From the NCBI GenBank assembly GCA_020859845.1, contig JAJBVL010000062.1:1-59436 (forward strand): DNA of 59,436 nucleotides. Reading direction: 5' to 3'. The number at the start of each line of letters is the position of its first letter. Position 1 is the stretch's first letter. Positions 9,801-16,494 of this stretch are shown here, one piece after another. Under the pieces are notes generated by a model. The model was not told where the DNA came from. It did not search any database and saw only the letters and a program-made list of their open reading frames with translations. The translations under genes and the position numbers were made by a program. Source of the stretch: Bacteroidales bacterium. GTDB taxonomy: Bacteria > Bacteroidota > Bacteroidia > Bacteroidales > Muribaculaceae.

Positions 9801-10168
9801 CGACTGTCAGGGCCAAGCTCTTGGAGCGTACAGCCGATTTTTCGATGCTGGATTATCTCCTTGGCGACAGAGAGTATAGCTACCTGCCCGAGCCCAATCC
9901 TTCGGGCCTGATGGGCAGCATGGTGGCCATGTCGTATCCCATGGTGGCAATTCGTCCGGCCTTGGGGCGTAACAATGAGCCTATACGCCTATTGCTGGCC
10001 ACCGTAGGCGAGGGGCAACGCGACCGCTGGCAAGACTTGGCTTATCGTTGTTGTCGCTCGATGCCTATATCTATCGACCTTGGCAAGCAAGGCGACGCAA
10101 GCGTCACGATGCTCTCCATCCAGCCACTGATGGTCGAGGAAATCGTCTCGCCCGCTCTCATCTTCTGA
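6815..10168 (+). CDS. Papain-like (C1) cysteine protease fused to coiled coils and a two-span membrane region, 1117 aa
   Basis: Residues about 475-690 form a complete papain-fold domain: DQGKQGACSAF holds the oxyanion-hole Gln489 and nucleophile Cys495, GYHAMVVVGY holds His636, and VRNSWGTSFGDKGY holds Asn654. The first 470 residues are an alpha/beta region I do not recognise (LLLVIVTTAAAAD, IGVLTGRLGVLSA) followed by helices. After the protease come a coiled coil (about 710-790), two membrane spans (about 801-824 and 831-850), a second coiled coil and a C-terminal domain. With no signal peptide and a basic stretch after span two (KHQRAKIRQ), both ends are predicted cytosolic, which would place the protease in the cytosol beside the tubulin-like partner. 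Its ATG overlaps the stop of that gene. Papain-type enzymes are usually secreted, so this layout is odd. An adaptor role without proteolysis is possible but all catalytic residues are kept. Confidence 0.85.
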   Translation: MRHTIALYIGAGAAQSAKSAGEQAQGAGRYLSIATALPTDEGLVAVEVEGRGEEVQTIEPTPQAWNTLLGKMHRRRVTIEDAGDDSRLLLVIVTTAAAADMAIVNALAKGASADLYEIDLIVLTASLADSALGLSGGEGEAPAVAQHLAALRKELPVVGHAMIMDNINSCGRSVTLDASSIGVLTGRLGVLSAICYTSLYSANLDLDGLSPILGMGMSTVMFDRQLFADYLLRRTLLSAMEREGVEQTSVDVNSAVNKANEFVGSCRREIDDFWEKYVDSRKLESADDHYIVEEAVDRLGDIFRGINKGFTDVMHDESLSLADKRAFIAALLNDDDPLLSGLQFDTHQGDISSLTERQLDFFAEIDREGAIFERNLKRAETGEDYPSLAPFLKVAMPIDNGTLTQRIRSLRHSIKGSARYMRSLQTDIDRQRKVLAEERRAANIVMPEHGELLEKVDDRLLEETFKAAEGLEMPESVDLREWFLAAEDQGKQGACSAFAVTAMMEYMLRRSKGEAVDLSPAYLYWQTRQLRGQAHGDTGATLYDAITAAAEKGVALEALCPYNPRKVASQPSETADSDAAERKVAKACNVERTPDAIKQALASGYPVGVSLKVSKKMGEDTAYISLPGPNEATGYHAMVVVGYSEKGRFFIVRNSWGTSFGDKGYCYIPYRYMADSSLLNAAYVITEIKGLGSLTQEQKAVKPLSVSIQSTDAQIIVAVNSELLEDEKIKLSELQNEYQKLMSLHTTMRSQLSNERVVAELVESCRSAIRSKVASLKREIDSEQSGRQSALNLLRHNWKYWAFTVVCYTLAAAIVLVTMVLMGSSKWYWPAIFTGIGVLAMVVQWGVYKHQRAKIRQEYDERIAELTDKTTEETRRHDRLAMRANIAAQMLLKANEFVARVKEDGTAMKKYCDGLGQWKKALQRTLDGLKTTLRAPILPVADLQVLDRYYANEADGLAEEVKLHEIFETYSARLKNQADQQGEEEVMRALEDELCTTVRAKLLERTADFSMLDYLLGDREYSYLPEPNPSGLMGSMVAMSYPMVAIRPALGRNNEPIRLLLATVGEGQRDRWQDLAYRCCRSMPISIDLGKQGDASVTMLSIQPLMVEEIVSPALIF

Positions 10169-10187
10169 CCCTCTAAAAATCGATAGT

Positions 10188-11480
10188 ATGACCCCAAAAT
10201 CTACAAAGCCATTCTCGCTGGTAGAAGCCAGAGACAATCAGAAGGCTGTAAACAGGCTATCGAAAAGAATGGAGGAAGAAGACGCCCTCAGGAGAGCCTA
10301 TGGCCTCTTTTGTGTCAGAAATCTTCAAGATGATTGTGCTTTCTCCAAGCTCCACTTTCTCCTCTTTGTGCGGCAGCACTCTGACCACAAGCAGGAGAGT
10401 CTGCTTCAGTTTGCCGAGTCGTTCACCGAGTGGCCAGAGATTACTTTCCCCGAAGTGCTAAGCGAGGCTGTGGCAGCATTCGATCCCGACGCTCGCCCCA
10501 TCAGCCCTTCGTCAAAAGGGAAGAATAGCAATGTCACCACAAAGAATGAGATTGACCGCCATCGGGAAGAGCTTTCTCAAATCCTAAAGTTAAAGGGCCT
10601 CACTGTGGGTCACGAATGCTTTATAGATGTCAACTGCATTTTAGGGGAGATTGAGATAAACTCCGCTGCGCCTTACCACCTCTTCTTGACTCCCTCCTTT
10701 GAGATCTTTGCCATTGATAGTAATGGCAGTGTCCTTCCTGTAGAGATGGAGGTATGGGGTAAGTTGATTTATTTCATTGCTGCTTATGAGGGAAAAGTAT
10801 CCTTTACCGACTCCAACTGGGGGAATCCTTTGAAAGGCCTCGTAAAGCCTCTTTTAAAACAATATAACTTCTATGACAAATTGAACCATAAATTAAGGTC
10901 GGTGGCAATCACCAATCTAAAAGAGCTCCAGGAGAATTGGGAGAAAGCTTTTAAGGAAATGAAAGAAGGGGAGAAAATCAGCAACGCCAACGATGCTCTG
11001 CAAAAGGTCTTAGGTCAGGAGTGGGCATATGACTTTAAATTATTCGCTCTGGAAAAAGGCTCAGAAGAAGCGAAGATTGTCAATCCTACCACCATACTTC
11101 TAGAGAAGGATTTTGCAAAGTGGTGGGATAAGTGGGAAACCCTAAAGCGCCAACTTCCCAAGAAGGATTCTGACTTAGAAAAAGCTGTTGAGTTTGCCGA
11201 CTCGTGGCTGCCTCTCAAGCTCTATGGTACCCTTTATCACGAAGTAGTAGCCAAGGACCTACACGCCCTCGAGGAGGCGCTTAAGCAAGAGCTCGATGAT
11301 GTCACAATAATGGAGGAGTATGCAAAATTTCACGAGGACCAGAAGAAAGAGCACGGAGAATCCAATTATCTCGACTACCAGCTTAGGGTATTCGCACAAT
11401 CTCTTATGCTAAAAGGCTACTCTCAGGCCTTCATCTGTGGCATTTTCCGAAATTCCGATTCTAAACTCACTTTGGAATAA
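10188..11480 (+). CDS. Protein of unknown function, last gene of the VWA/tubulin/protease unit
   Basis: I do not recognise this 430-aa protein. It lacks a signal peptide and membrane spans and is helical and charged. A middle part reads like a compact alpha/beta domain (HECFIDVNCILGEIEI, YHLFLTPSFEIFAID) and the C-terminal half like helical bundles (LKELQENWEKAFKEM, HALEEALKQELDD). It starts 19 bases after the protease gene with no promoter or terminator between, so co-transcription is likely; a terminator follows at 11513. From about 10600 the codon choice becomes more AT-rich than in the three upstream genes, which may mean a separate origin. It could be an accessory or effector of the upstream three proteins. 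Confidence 0.7.
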   Translation: MTPKSTKPFSLVEARDNQKAVNRLSKRMEEEDALRRAYGLFCVRNLQDDCAFSKLHFLLFVRQHSDHKQESLLQFAESFTEWPEITFPEVLSEAVAAFDPDARPISPSSKGKNSNVTTKNEIDRHREELSQILKLKGLTVGHECFIDVNCILGEIEINSAAPYHLFLTPSFEIFAIDSNGSVLPVEMEVWGKLIYFIAAYEGKVSFTDSNWGNPLKGLVKPLLKQYNFYDKLNHKLRSVAITNLKELQENWEKAFKEMKEGEKISNANDALQKVLGQEWAYDFKLFALEKGSEEAKIVNPTTILLEKDFAKWWDKWETLKRQLPKKDSDLEKAVEFADSWLPLKLYGTLYHEVVAKDLHALEEALKQELDDVTIMEEYAKFHEDQKKEHGESNYLDYQLRVFAQSLMLKGYSQAFICGIFRNSDSKLTLE

Positions 11481-11512
11481 GCAGCTCTTAAATTCTTAAT
11501 ATAAAAGCGTTT

Positions 11513-11546
11513 GGCCTTTTCAATCTTTCACGAGATTGGAAAGGCC
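11513..11546 (+). terminator. Terminator of the VWA/tubulin/protease unit
   Basis: GGCCTTTTCAATCT and AGATTGGAAAGGCC form a 14-bp stem (one G-T pair) around a six-base loop, followed by a T-rich run (ATTTTGTCGTTTTC). It lies 33 bases after the stop of the 430-aa gene. Confidence 0.8.
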
Positions 11547-11880
11547 ATTTTGTCGTTTTCAATTTTCCTACCTTTGCGCTATGACAACCAACCATCCCAC
11601 CCCCTCCGCAAGGAGATCGCCATTCCAGCAATGGGAAACACATACTCTCTAGAGAGCATTCTCCGCCTTTGGAGGATGGACAACGTAATGCCCCGGTCGC
11701 CTTGTCAATGGGATGGTAATGGCGACTGGCACTATGAAGTCCATCCTCCTTTCTTCTGCATTGGCATCCTAAGTGGGGAAAAGTGTAGTCCGACCACACT
11801 TCTCCATAGGTAATAAAGCAAAGGTGCAGATTTTTTGAGCTGTAATCCAAAATCTTCTTCTCCCCAGCAATAATCCATAT
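11547..11880. other. Gap without a convincing gene; promoter-like element and weak dyad
   Basis: TACCTTTG at 11569-11576 matches the -7 element on the plus strand, but the nearest TTTG (11549-11552) is only 16 bases away. It would drive a 23-codon frame at 11581 (MTTNHPTPSARRSPF...), not recognised. An imperfect inverted repeat lies at 11781-11801. The 135-codon minus frame and the 100-codon plus frame across here look like chance: neither has domain-like composition and both cross the terminator region. Confidence 0.4.
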
Positions 11881-11905
11881 GCTTGTGGTCCACAAGCGTG
11901 TGGAC
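11881..11905. repeat. GTGGTCCAC palindromes downstream of an ATPase gene
   Basis: GCTTGTGG-T-CCACAAGC (11881-11897) is a perfect dyad. It overlaps a second one, GTCCACA-AGCG-TGTGGAC (11888-11905). They lie 16-40 bases after the stop of the ATPase gene read leftward, with no T-run following, so a protein-binding site is likelier than a terminator. The core TTGTGGTCCACAA is also the centre of the palindrome at 14445-14479. Confidence 0.65.
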
Positions 11906-11920
11906 TTCTTATGCTTCAGA

Positions 11921-13066
11921 CTAAAGCTTTAGGATTTTACGGCGTAGCCATAAGCCGAAAATCTGGTCATAGATGGTATAGGTGGAGTCTTCACGAGTGA
12001 TAAGATCCTTTTCAAGCAATAGCTTTGTTGTTGAAGCCACAGCGCTTTGCGAGGCCAGTTTATGGCGGCGGATAAAGTTTGCGCTATTTATTTCGTGGGC
12101 TTCTACATCTCGTGCTATCGCCAAGAGAAGTTCGCGTTGACGCTCGCTCAGCTGGTTGAAAAGGGTGGAATATCCCTCGTGACCGTTGTCTATGAGCTTG
12201 CAAATGGCTATCTCTACATCCTCTATAGTGCCTAACCCATCTTTAGGGGTAAGAAGGAAGACCTCGTTGAGCACTTTGTGCATGTATAGAGTAATCCCTC
12301 TGAATCGCTCATAGACATTGTCTACCACTTCGGGGGCAAGACGTTTACCATAGGCTTCAAATAGCCTCTGGCAAAACTCCAAATACCTATCCTTTGGTAT
12401 GGGAGCCAATCCCAAGAGAGTAGCAGATTGGAAGAAAGGTCGCGCGCCCGAGGTAAACATCTCCGCCATGAGATGTCGGTCTGATCCTGCAAAGATAAAG
12501 CGAGTATTGGGACTGTGTTGAACATAGCTTCGTAGCAACGCCTCGACTCTCGATCCATTAGGATAATTAGTTATCTGCTGAAACTCGTCGATTGCCACTA
12601 TACATGGGATTTTTGCCGCGTTAAGGTAATGGAATATCTCATCTAAGGTGATTTCAGGCTTTACCGATGGCCCAAGTCCGACTCCCCACACTGGCATCCC
12701 TTGAAAATCAAGAGAAATCTCTGAGCGAAGCGAGGTCAACATCTCTACAAATTTCTCAATAGCGCCTCTCCCCTTTGGCTTAAGAGCGTCGGTCACTGCT
12801 TTACCAAAGGCTTCTATTAGCTCTGAAAGATTTCCCGTTGGGTAAGCATCAACATAAATGCCCAGATACTCTTCTTGTATCTCCTGTTGGGCAAAAAGAT
12901 GACTTATAAGATCGGTCTTCCCTATACGGCGCTTACTTGTCAGCACCACATTGTTGCCGTTGGTCAGAAGTTCTATCAACCGAGAGGTCTCCTCTTCCCG
13001 ATCGCAGAAATATTGTGGCCCGTCATAGCCATTGATTACAAACGGGTTTTTACGCGTCAGTTCCAT
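11921..13066 (-). CDS. ATPase of the archaeal-type ATPase_2 family (AAA/STAND-like), first copy
   Basis: The 381-aa protein has a Walker A variant SKRRIGKT (residues 44-51), a Walker B CIVAIDEFQQI with D160 and E161, and FIFAGSDRHLM as a sensor-1-like strand. The C-terminus (about 310-381) is a winged-helix-like region with SQSAVASTTKLLLEKDLI, and the protein ends LWLRRKILKL. This layout matches the ATP-binding proteins common in Bacteroidales as several paralogues, whose function is not established. It has its own consensus promoter. A paralogue with Walker motifs at the same residue numbers lies upstream on the same strand, and GTGGTCCAC palindromes follow its 3' end. Roles in defence or mobile-element maintenance are guesses. 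Confidence 0.85.
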   Translation of the reverse strand: MELTRKNPFVINGYDGPQYFCDREEETSRLIELLTNGNNVVLTSKRRIGKTDLISHLFAQQEIQEEYLGIYVDAYPTGNLSELIEAFGKAVTDALKPKGRGAIEKFVEMLTSLRSEISLDFQGMPVWGVGLGPSVKPEITLDEIFHYLNAAKIPCIVAIDEFQQITNYPNGSRVEALLRSYVQHSPNTRFIFAGSDRHLMAEMFTSGARPFFQSATLLGLAPIPKDRYLEFCQRLFEAYGKRLAPEVVDNVYERFRGITLYMHKVLNEVFLLTPKDGLGTIEDVEIAICKLIDNGHEGYSTLFNQLSERQRELLLAIARDVEAHEINSANFIRRHKLASQSAVASTTKLLLEKDLITREDSTYTIYDQIFGLWLRRKILKL

Positions 13067-13083
13067 ACTCTGCAGTTTTACAG

Positions 13084-13114
13084 CAAAGTTACCAAAATTA
13101 CTCCACGCAACAAA
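13084..13114 (-). promoter_or_regulatory. Promoter of the first ATPase gene
   Basis: On the minus strand TTTG (13114-13111), a 19-base spacer and TAACTTTG (13091-13084) match the consensus. The ATPase ATG is at 13066, giving a leader of about ten bases. Confidence 0.75.
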
Positions 13115-13196
13115 TTTTCCACAACAGTTTTTTCACAACAGAAATATTGTTGCGCGTATTATTCTTTTCCGCCCCCTGTGCGGCAGCTTTCGCAGT

Positions 13197-13219
13197 GCAG
13201 CGGCCCTCCGCTGCTCTTT
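13197..13219 (+). terminator. Orphan intrinsic terminator between two minus-strand ATPase genes
   Basis: GCAGCGG (13197-13203), loop CCCT, CCGCTGC (13208-13214) and then TCTTTTT make a textbook plus-strand terminator, yet no plus-strand gene precedes it. Read on the minus strand the T-run is absent. It might end an unrecognised small RNA starting near 13100-13180, or be a relic. Confidence 0.5.
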
Positions 13220-13287
13220 TTGAGCCAGCCCTCTGGCCCCCACAAGTTTTCAACGTTAATAGGAGGCGAGTGCGTTGCTCAATGACG

Positions 13288-14418
13288 CTATAGACAGTTG
13301 GAACGAAACCAGAGGGCGAAAAGTGGGTCAGCAAGATAGAGACCATCGGAGCGCTCTTCTATCAGCTCCTTCTCGATGAGAGAGGACTGGAGACGGGCGA
13401 CGTTTGACTTGCTTCCGATGCTATACTGGCTCAAGATCTCTTGCCGAGTGAAGCCTCTATTCACCCCTTGAGCTATAGCCCTCAAGAAATTAAGATGGTA
13501 GCCGCTAAGGGAGTTGATTTGCTGCTGGAAGAGAGCGCTTGTCTGAGCCTTCAGCGCTTCAAGGCCAGCTTCATAAGCCTGTGCGTCGGCTTCGTAGTCG
13601 GTTTCCGCATAGACATTCCATGCCAACTGCTGCACGTAGGAAGAGTAGCACTCCGTCACTTCGCATATCTTCTCGCAAAGCGCCTTGGAGATGGTCTTCC
13701 CTCTGCTCTCAAAGCGCCGCTGAATATATAGCACCCATTCGCCAATAGGTATTTTCTCGAGAATCATCATCTCGCCAAACATATAGAAGGGCATCCTCTT
13801 GTTCTGAAAAAGGTTGGTCATCAGATGACGCTTGCTACCAAAGAGGCAATAAGAACATGACTGCTGATGCTGCCACACTCCTCTGAAGCGCTTTTGTATC
13901 GTCAGCGACTCTGTCAATTCTCCTATCTGTTGAAACTCATCTATGCAGATCACCAACCGCTTACCCCTACGCTTGGCTACCTCCTCTGGCAATTGGAGAA
14001 TTTCCTCGGGAGTATGATTGGCTGGACTTAATCCTAAGGATAGGGAATACTCCCCACCCGGCTCCGTGCCAAAAGAGATTTTTGGAGTGATGCGAGAGAG
14101 GAACGTCCGGGCCATTTCAAGCCAGTGTTCCACCTTTGTCGACGACTGCTGAATGACCGCCGCAGCAAGTTTGTTGTAGAAGTCGTATTCCGTGCGGCAA
14201 TCATACACGTCTAAGTATACTGGAATGACTGCGCTTGTATCTGGAAGCGAGGCGATAGCCTTCTTCACCAGGGAGGTCTTACCCATGCGGCGCGGGGATA
14301 TAAGTATGGTGTTGATGCCATTCTCAAAGTTGAGCACCAAGCGTCGGGTCTCTTTCTCGCGGTCGGTGAAGTTCTCCCCCTCCACGGCCGTCCCGTATGC
14401 AAATACCTTCTCGTTCAT
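13288..14418 (-). CDS. ATPase of the archaeal-type ATPase_2 family, second copy
   Basis: The 376-aa protein has Walker A SPRRMGKT (residues 41-48), Walker B LVICIDEFQQI with D160 and E161, and CLFGSKRHLM in the sensor position, so it is a paralogue of the protein at 11921-13066. The C-terminus holds a winged-helix-like region with GSKSNVARLQSSLIEKELI, then RSDGLYLADPLFALWF. The promoter directly upstream is overlapped by a 35-base palindrome, which suggests control by a dyad-binding protein, perhaps the ATPase itself. A degraded copy of its 3' end lies at about 18545-18600. Confidence 0.85.
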   Translation of the reverse strand: MNEKVFAYGTAVEGENFTDREKETRRLVLNFENGINTILISPRRMGKTSLVKKAIASLPDTSAVIPVYLDVYDCRTEYDFYNKLAAAVIQQSSTKVEHWLEMARTFLSRITPKISFGTEPGGEYSLSLGLSPANHTPEEILQLPEEVAKRRGKRLVICIDEFQQIGELTESLTIQKRFRGVWQHQQSCSYCLFGSKRHLMTNLFQNKRMPFYMFGEMMILEKIPIGEWVLYIQRRFESRGKTISKALCEKICEVTECYSSYVQQLAWNVYAETDYEADAQAYEAGLEALKAQTSALFQQQINSLSGYHLNFLRAIAQGVNRGFTRQEILSQYSIGSKSNVARLQSSLIEKELIEERSDGLYLADPLFALWFRSNCL

Positions 14419-14422
14419 GACA

Positions 14423-14454
14423 CAAAATTACTAAAAGTCTTCCGAGTTCACAAG
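14423..14454 (-). promoter_or_regulatory. Promoter of the second ATPase gene
   Basis: On the minus strand TAATTTTG (14430-14423) is a TAnnTTTG element just ahead of the ATG at 14418. CTTG (14454-14451) stands 20 bases upstream as the -33 element and lies inside the palindrome at 14445-14479. The start site would leave almost no leader. Confidence 0.65.
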
Positions 14455-14479
14455 TTTGTGGTCCACAAACTTGTGAACT
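14445..14479. promoter_or_regulatory. 35-base perfect palindrome, candidate operator
   Basis: The left arm AGTTCACAAGTTTGTGG (14445-14461) and its exact reverse complement CCACAAACTTGTGAACT (14463-14479) flank one T. It covers the -33 region of the second ATPase promoter and lies between two divergent ATPase genes. Its centre TTGTGGTCCACAA recurs at the 3' end of the first ATPase gene. Confidence 0.75.
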
Positions 14480-14664
14480 TTGTCAACTCCAGTCCCTAAA
14501 AAGAATTTTTTCAAAAACTTTCGTGGAATAGGCCCTGCCGACATCTCGTCGAAGGCTACGGGCATTATCTCCACCTGTAGGTCGATACGATTCCATGATT
14601 GGGCTCTGAGTCCTTTTATAGCCTGACAAAGAAGCTTAAATATTGTTAACACCAAGATTCCTTT
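14480..14664. other. Intergenic stretch with a protein-like minus-strand frame
   Basis: Between the divergent ATPase genes, about 14510-14640 is richer in GC than its surroundings. On the minus strand it reads LRAQSWNRIDLQVEIMPVAF, then DEMSAGPIPRKFLKKFF, which looks like the end of a real coding sequence. It runs through the palindrome and has no sensible start, so a gene remnant is more likely than an intact gene. The family is not recognised. Confidence 0.35.
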
Positions 14665-14696
14665 ATTGACTGATTCGTTAAAAACCGCTACCTTTG
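14665..14696 (+). promoter_or_regulatory. Promoter of the third ATPase gene
   Basis: ATTG (14665-14668), a 20-base spacer and TACCTTTG (14689-14696) precede the ATG at 14737 by about 40 bases. Confidence 0.65.
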
Positions 14697-14736
14697 CAGG
14701 GTAAAAATCTGTTTTTCCATAAAAATTACCCCCGAA

Positions 14737-16032
14737 ATGAATGTCATACATAGAGACCGATATCTCAATCAGCTTATAAACCTTCGCCACAATGGTCAAG
14801 TGAAAATCATCACTGGCATTCGCCGTTGCGGAAAATCATTCCTATTGAATAAGATTTTCTATAAATACCTTATAGAGCAAGGCATTTCAGAAAATCAGAT
14901 TATCAAGATTGATCTGGATGACAGCATAAATGCCAGATATCGCAATCCCATTGAGTTGGATACTTATCTCAGAAGCCTCATTAAAAATGAATCAACCCAA
15001 TATTATATTTTGCTTGACGAAATACAAAAAGTAAAGTCTGTACCCAATCCTTATTTAAAAGAGGACAAAATAGGTTTCGTGGATATTCTCAATGGCTTGA
15101 AGAATCTTCCTAACGTCGATGTGTATGTTACGGGGAGCAATTCCAAAATGCTGTCGACTGATATAGCTACCGACTTCCGAGGTCGTGGCGATTTGATACC
15201 GATGTTCCCTTTGACTTATGATGAGTTTTATGCGGCATACCCAGAAGACAAATCCAAGGCATGGCGTGAGTTCTTCACTTATGGTGGAATGCCCAAAGTT
15301 ATATCCCTAAGCTCTCACGAGGATAAGGCTAAATACCTCTCAGACCTTTTCAGCCTTATATATATTCGTGGCATCATCGATCGATATAGCTTAAAGGCCG
15401 ATGTGGCAACTCTTAATGACTTGTTAAATGTGATATCTTCAGCTGTAGGATCTCTTACCAATCCTACTCGAATTGCGGATACGTTCCAGTCGGTTAAGAA
15501 GTTGAAAATTAAGAATGAGACAATCTCAAGATATCTCGATTGTTTTGTAGAGGCATTCTTGCTTAACACGGCTTTGCGATTCAATATCAAGGGTCGCTCC
15601 TATGTTGAAACTCCGCTAAAATATTACTTCACTGATATTGGCCTACGCAATGCTAAAATCAACTTCCGGCAGATGGAAGAGAACCATATAATGGAAAATA
15701 TCCTTTTCAACGAACTCAAAGCTAGGGGCTTCTCAGTGGATGTTGGCATAGTAGAGTATAACCATAAAAATGCTGAGGGCAAGAACGTTTGCACTCAGCT
15801 CGAAGTGGATTTCGTAGTGAACAAGGGTGTTTCACGCTATTATATTCAGTCGGCTTTAACCGTAGATGAAGAATCAAAACGATTTCAGGAGATAAACTCA
15901 CTGAATCGTATTGACGATTCATTCACAAAAATCGTAGTTGTAAAAGACGAAATCCTCCCATGGACCGATGACCGTGGCATCCAATACATCAACATCCAGG
16001 ATTTCCTGCTGACCCGCATCAATAGCATGTAA
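14737..16032 (+). CDS. AAA_14 / DUF4143 family ATPase
   Basis: The 431-aa protein has Walker A GIRRCGKS (residues 27-34), Walker B YILLDEIQKV with D94 and E95, and VYVTGSNSKML as sensor 1, the set typical of AAA_14 ATPases. The second half matches DUF4143, including LKYYFTDIGLRNA and a nuclease-like end where LEVDFVVNKG gives a D-x-hydrophobic motif as in PD-(D/E)XK folds. These proteins are common accessory genes in gut bacteria; their role is unknown. It is divergent from the second ATPase and is visibly richer in AT than the housekeeping genes nearby. Confidence 0.88.
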   Translation: MNVIHRDRYLNQLINLRHNGQVKIITGIRRCGKSFLLNKIFYKYLIEQGISENQIIKIDLDDSINARYRNPIELDTYLRSLIKNESTQYYILLDEIQKVKSVPNPYLKEDKIGFVDILNGLKNLPNVDVYVTGSNSKMLSTDIATDFRGRGDLIPMFPLTYDEFYAAYPEDKSKAWREFFTYGGMPKVISLSSHEDKAKYLSDLFSLIYIRGIIDRYSLKADVATLNDLLNVISSAVGSLTNPTRIADTFQSVKKLKIKNETISRYLDCFVEAFLLNTALRFNIKGRSYVETPLKYYFTDIGLRNAKINFRQMEENHIMENILFNELKARGFSVDVGIVEYNHKNAEGKNVCTQLEVDFVVNKGVSRYYIQSALTVDEESKRFQEINSLNRIDDSFTKIVVVKDEILPWTDDRGIQYINIQDFLLTRINSM

Positions 16033-16073
16033 ACTCATTAATGAAAATTTCCCCCAAAAATTGGGTCATAAAT

Positions 16074-16105
16074 TTTGACATCAAGGAAAAATGATAGTAA
16101 CTTTG
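16074..16105 (+). promoter_or_regulatory. Promoter of the BspA-like gene
   Basis: TTTG (16074-16077), a 20-base spacer and TAACTTTG (16098-16105) match the consensus exactly. Transcription would start near 16111, about 380 bases before the coding start. Confidence 0.8.
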
Positions 16106-16111
16106 CGATGA

Positions 16112-16494
16112 GGAAAAGGTAAGAGTGCCTCCATCCTCGCCTTCTCATATCGGCCAGCTGACCAACAGGGAGGGTAATTACATACTATAAAGGCGTTTTT
16201 CCGACGCTATCTTCTACGCTTGAAAACCTAGGAAATTTTCAAATCCACTCAGAAGAATGCGCAGTTTGGAGACGTCCAGGGTAGATTATATTTACCTGAT
16301 GGCGAGTTGCAGCGATGCGACCCGTCATTTGGGCTTATGTATAATCACAACGTGGGCTGACCGACTGCTTATCCTGAGTGATGGGCTTTCCTAGGGCCTC
16401 AAGTGTGGGATAAGCAGGATTGAGCATCCCACGTCTTTTATTATAAACCAATCTAATGCCGAATCTGGGAAGCAATAGGCGATAGAATGATAAA
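16112..16494 (+). promoter_or_regulatory. Long structured 5' leader of the BspA-like gene, candidate cis-acting RNA
   Basis: The region from the predicted transcript start to the ATG contains no gene but several stems. TTGAAAA (16220-16226) pairs with TTTTCAA (16236-16242). CGTGGG (16351-16356) pairs with CCCACG (16428-16433), enclosing CTGCTTATCC (16365-16374) paired with GGATAAGCAG (16408-16417). Inside this, TGAG/CTCA and GGC/GCC can also pair. The outer stem is followed by TCTTTTATTA, so the 3' part could act as an attenuator. I cannot match it to a named riboswitch. Confidence 0.55.
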
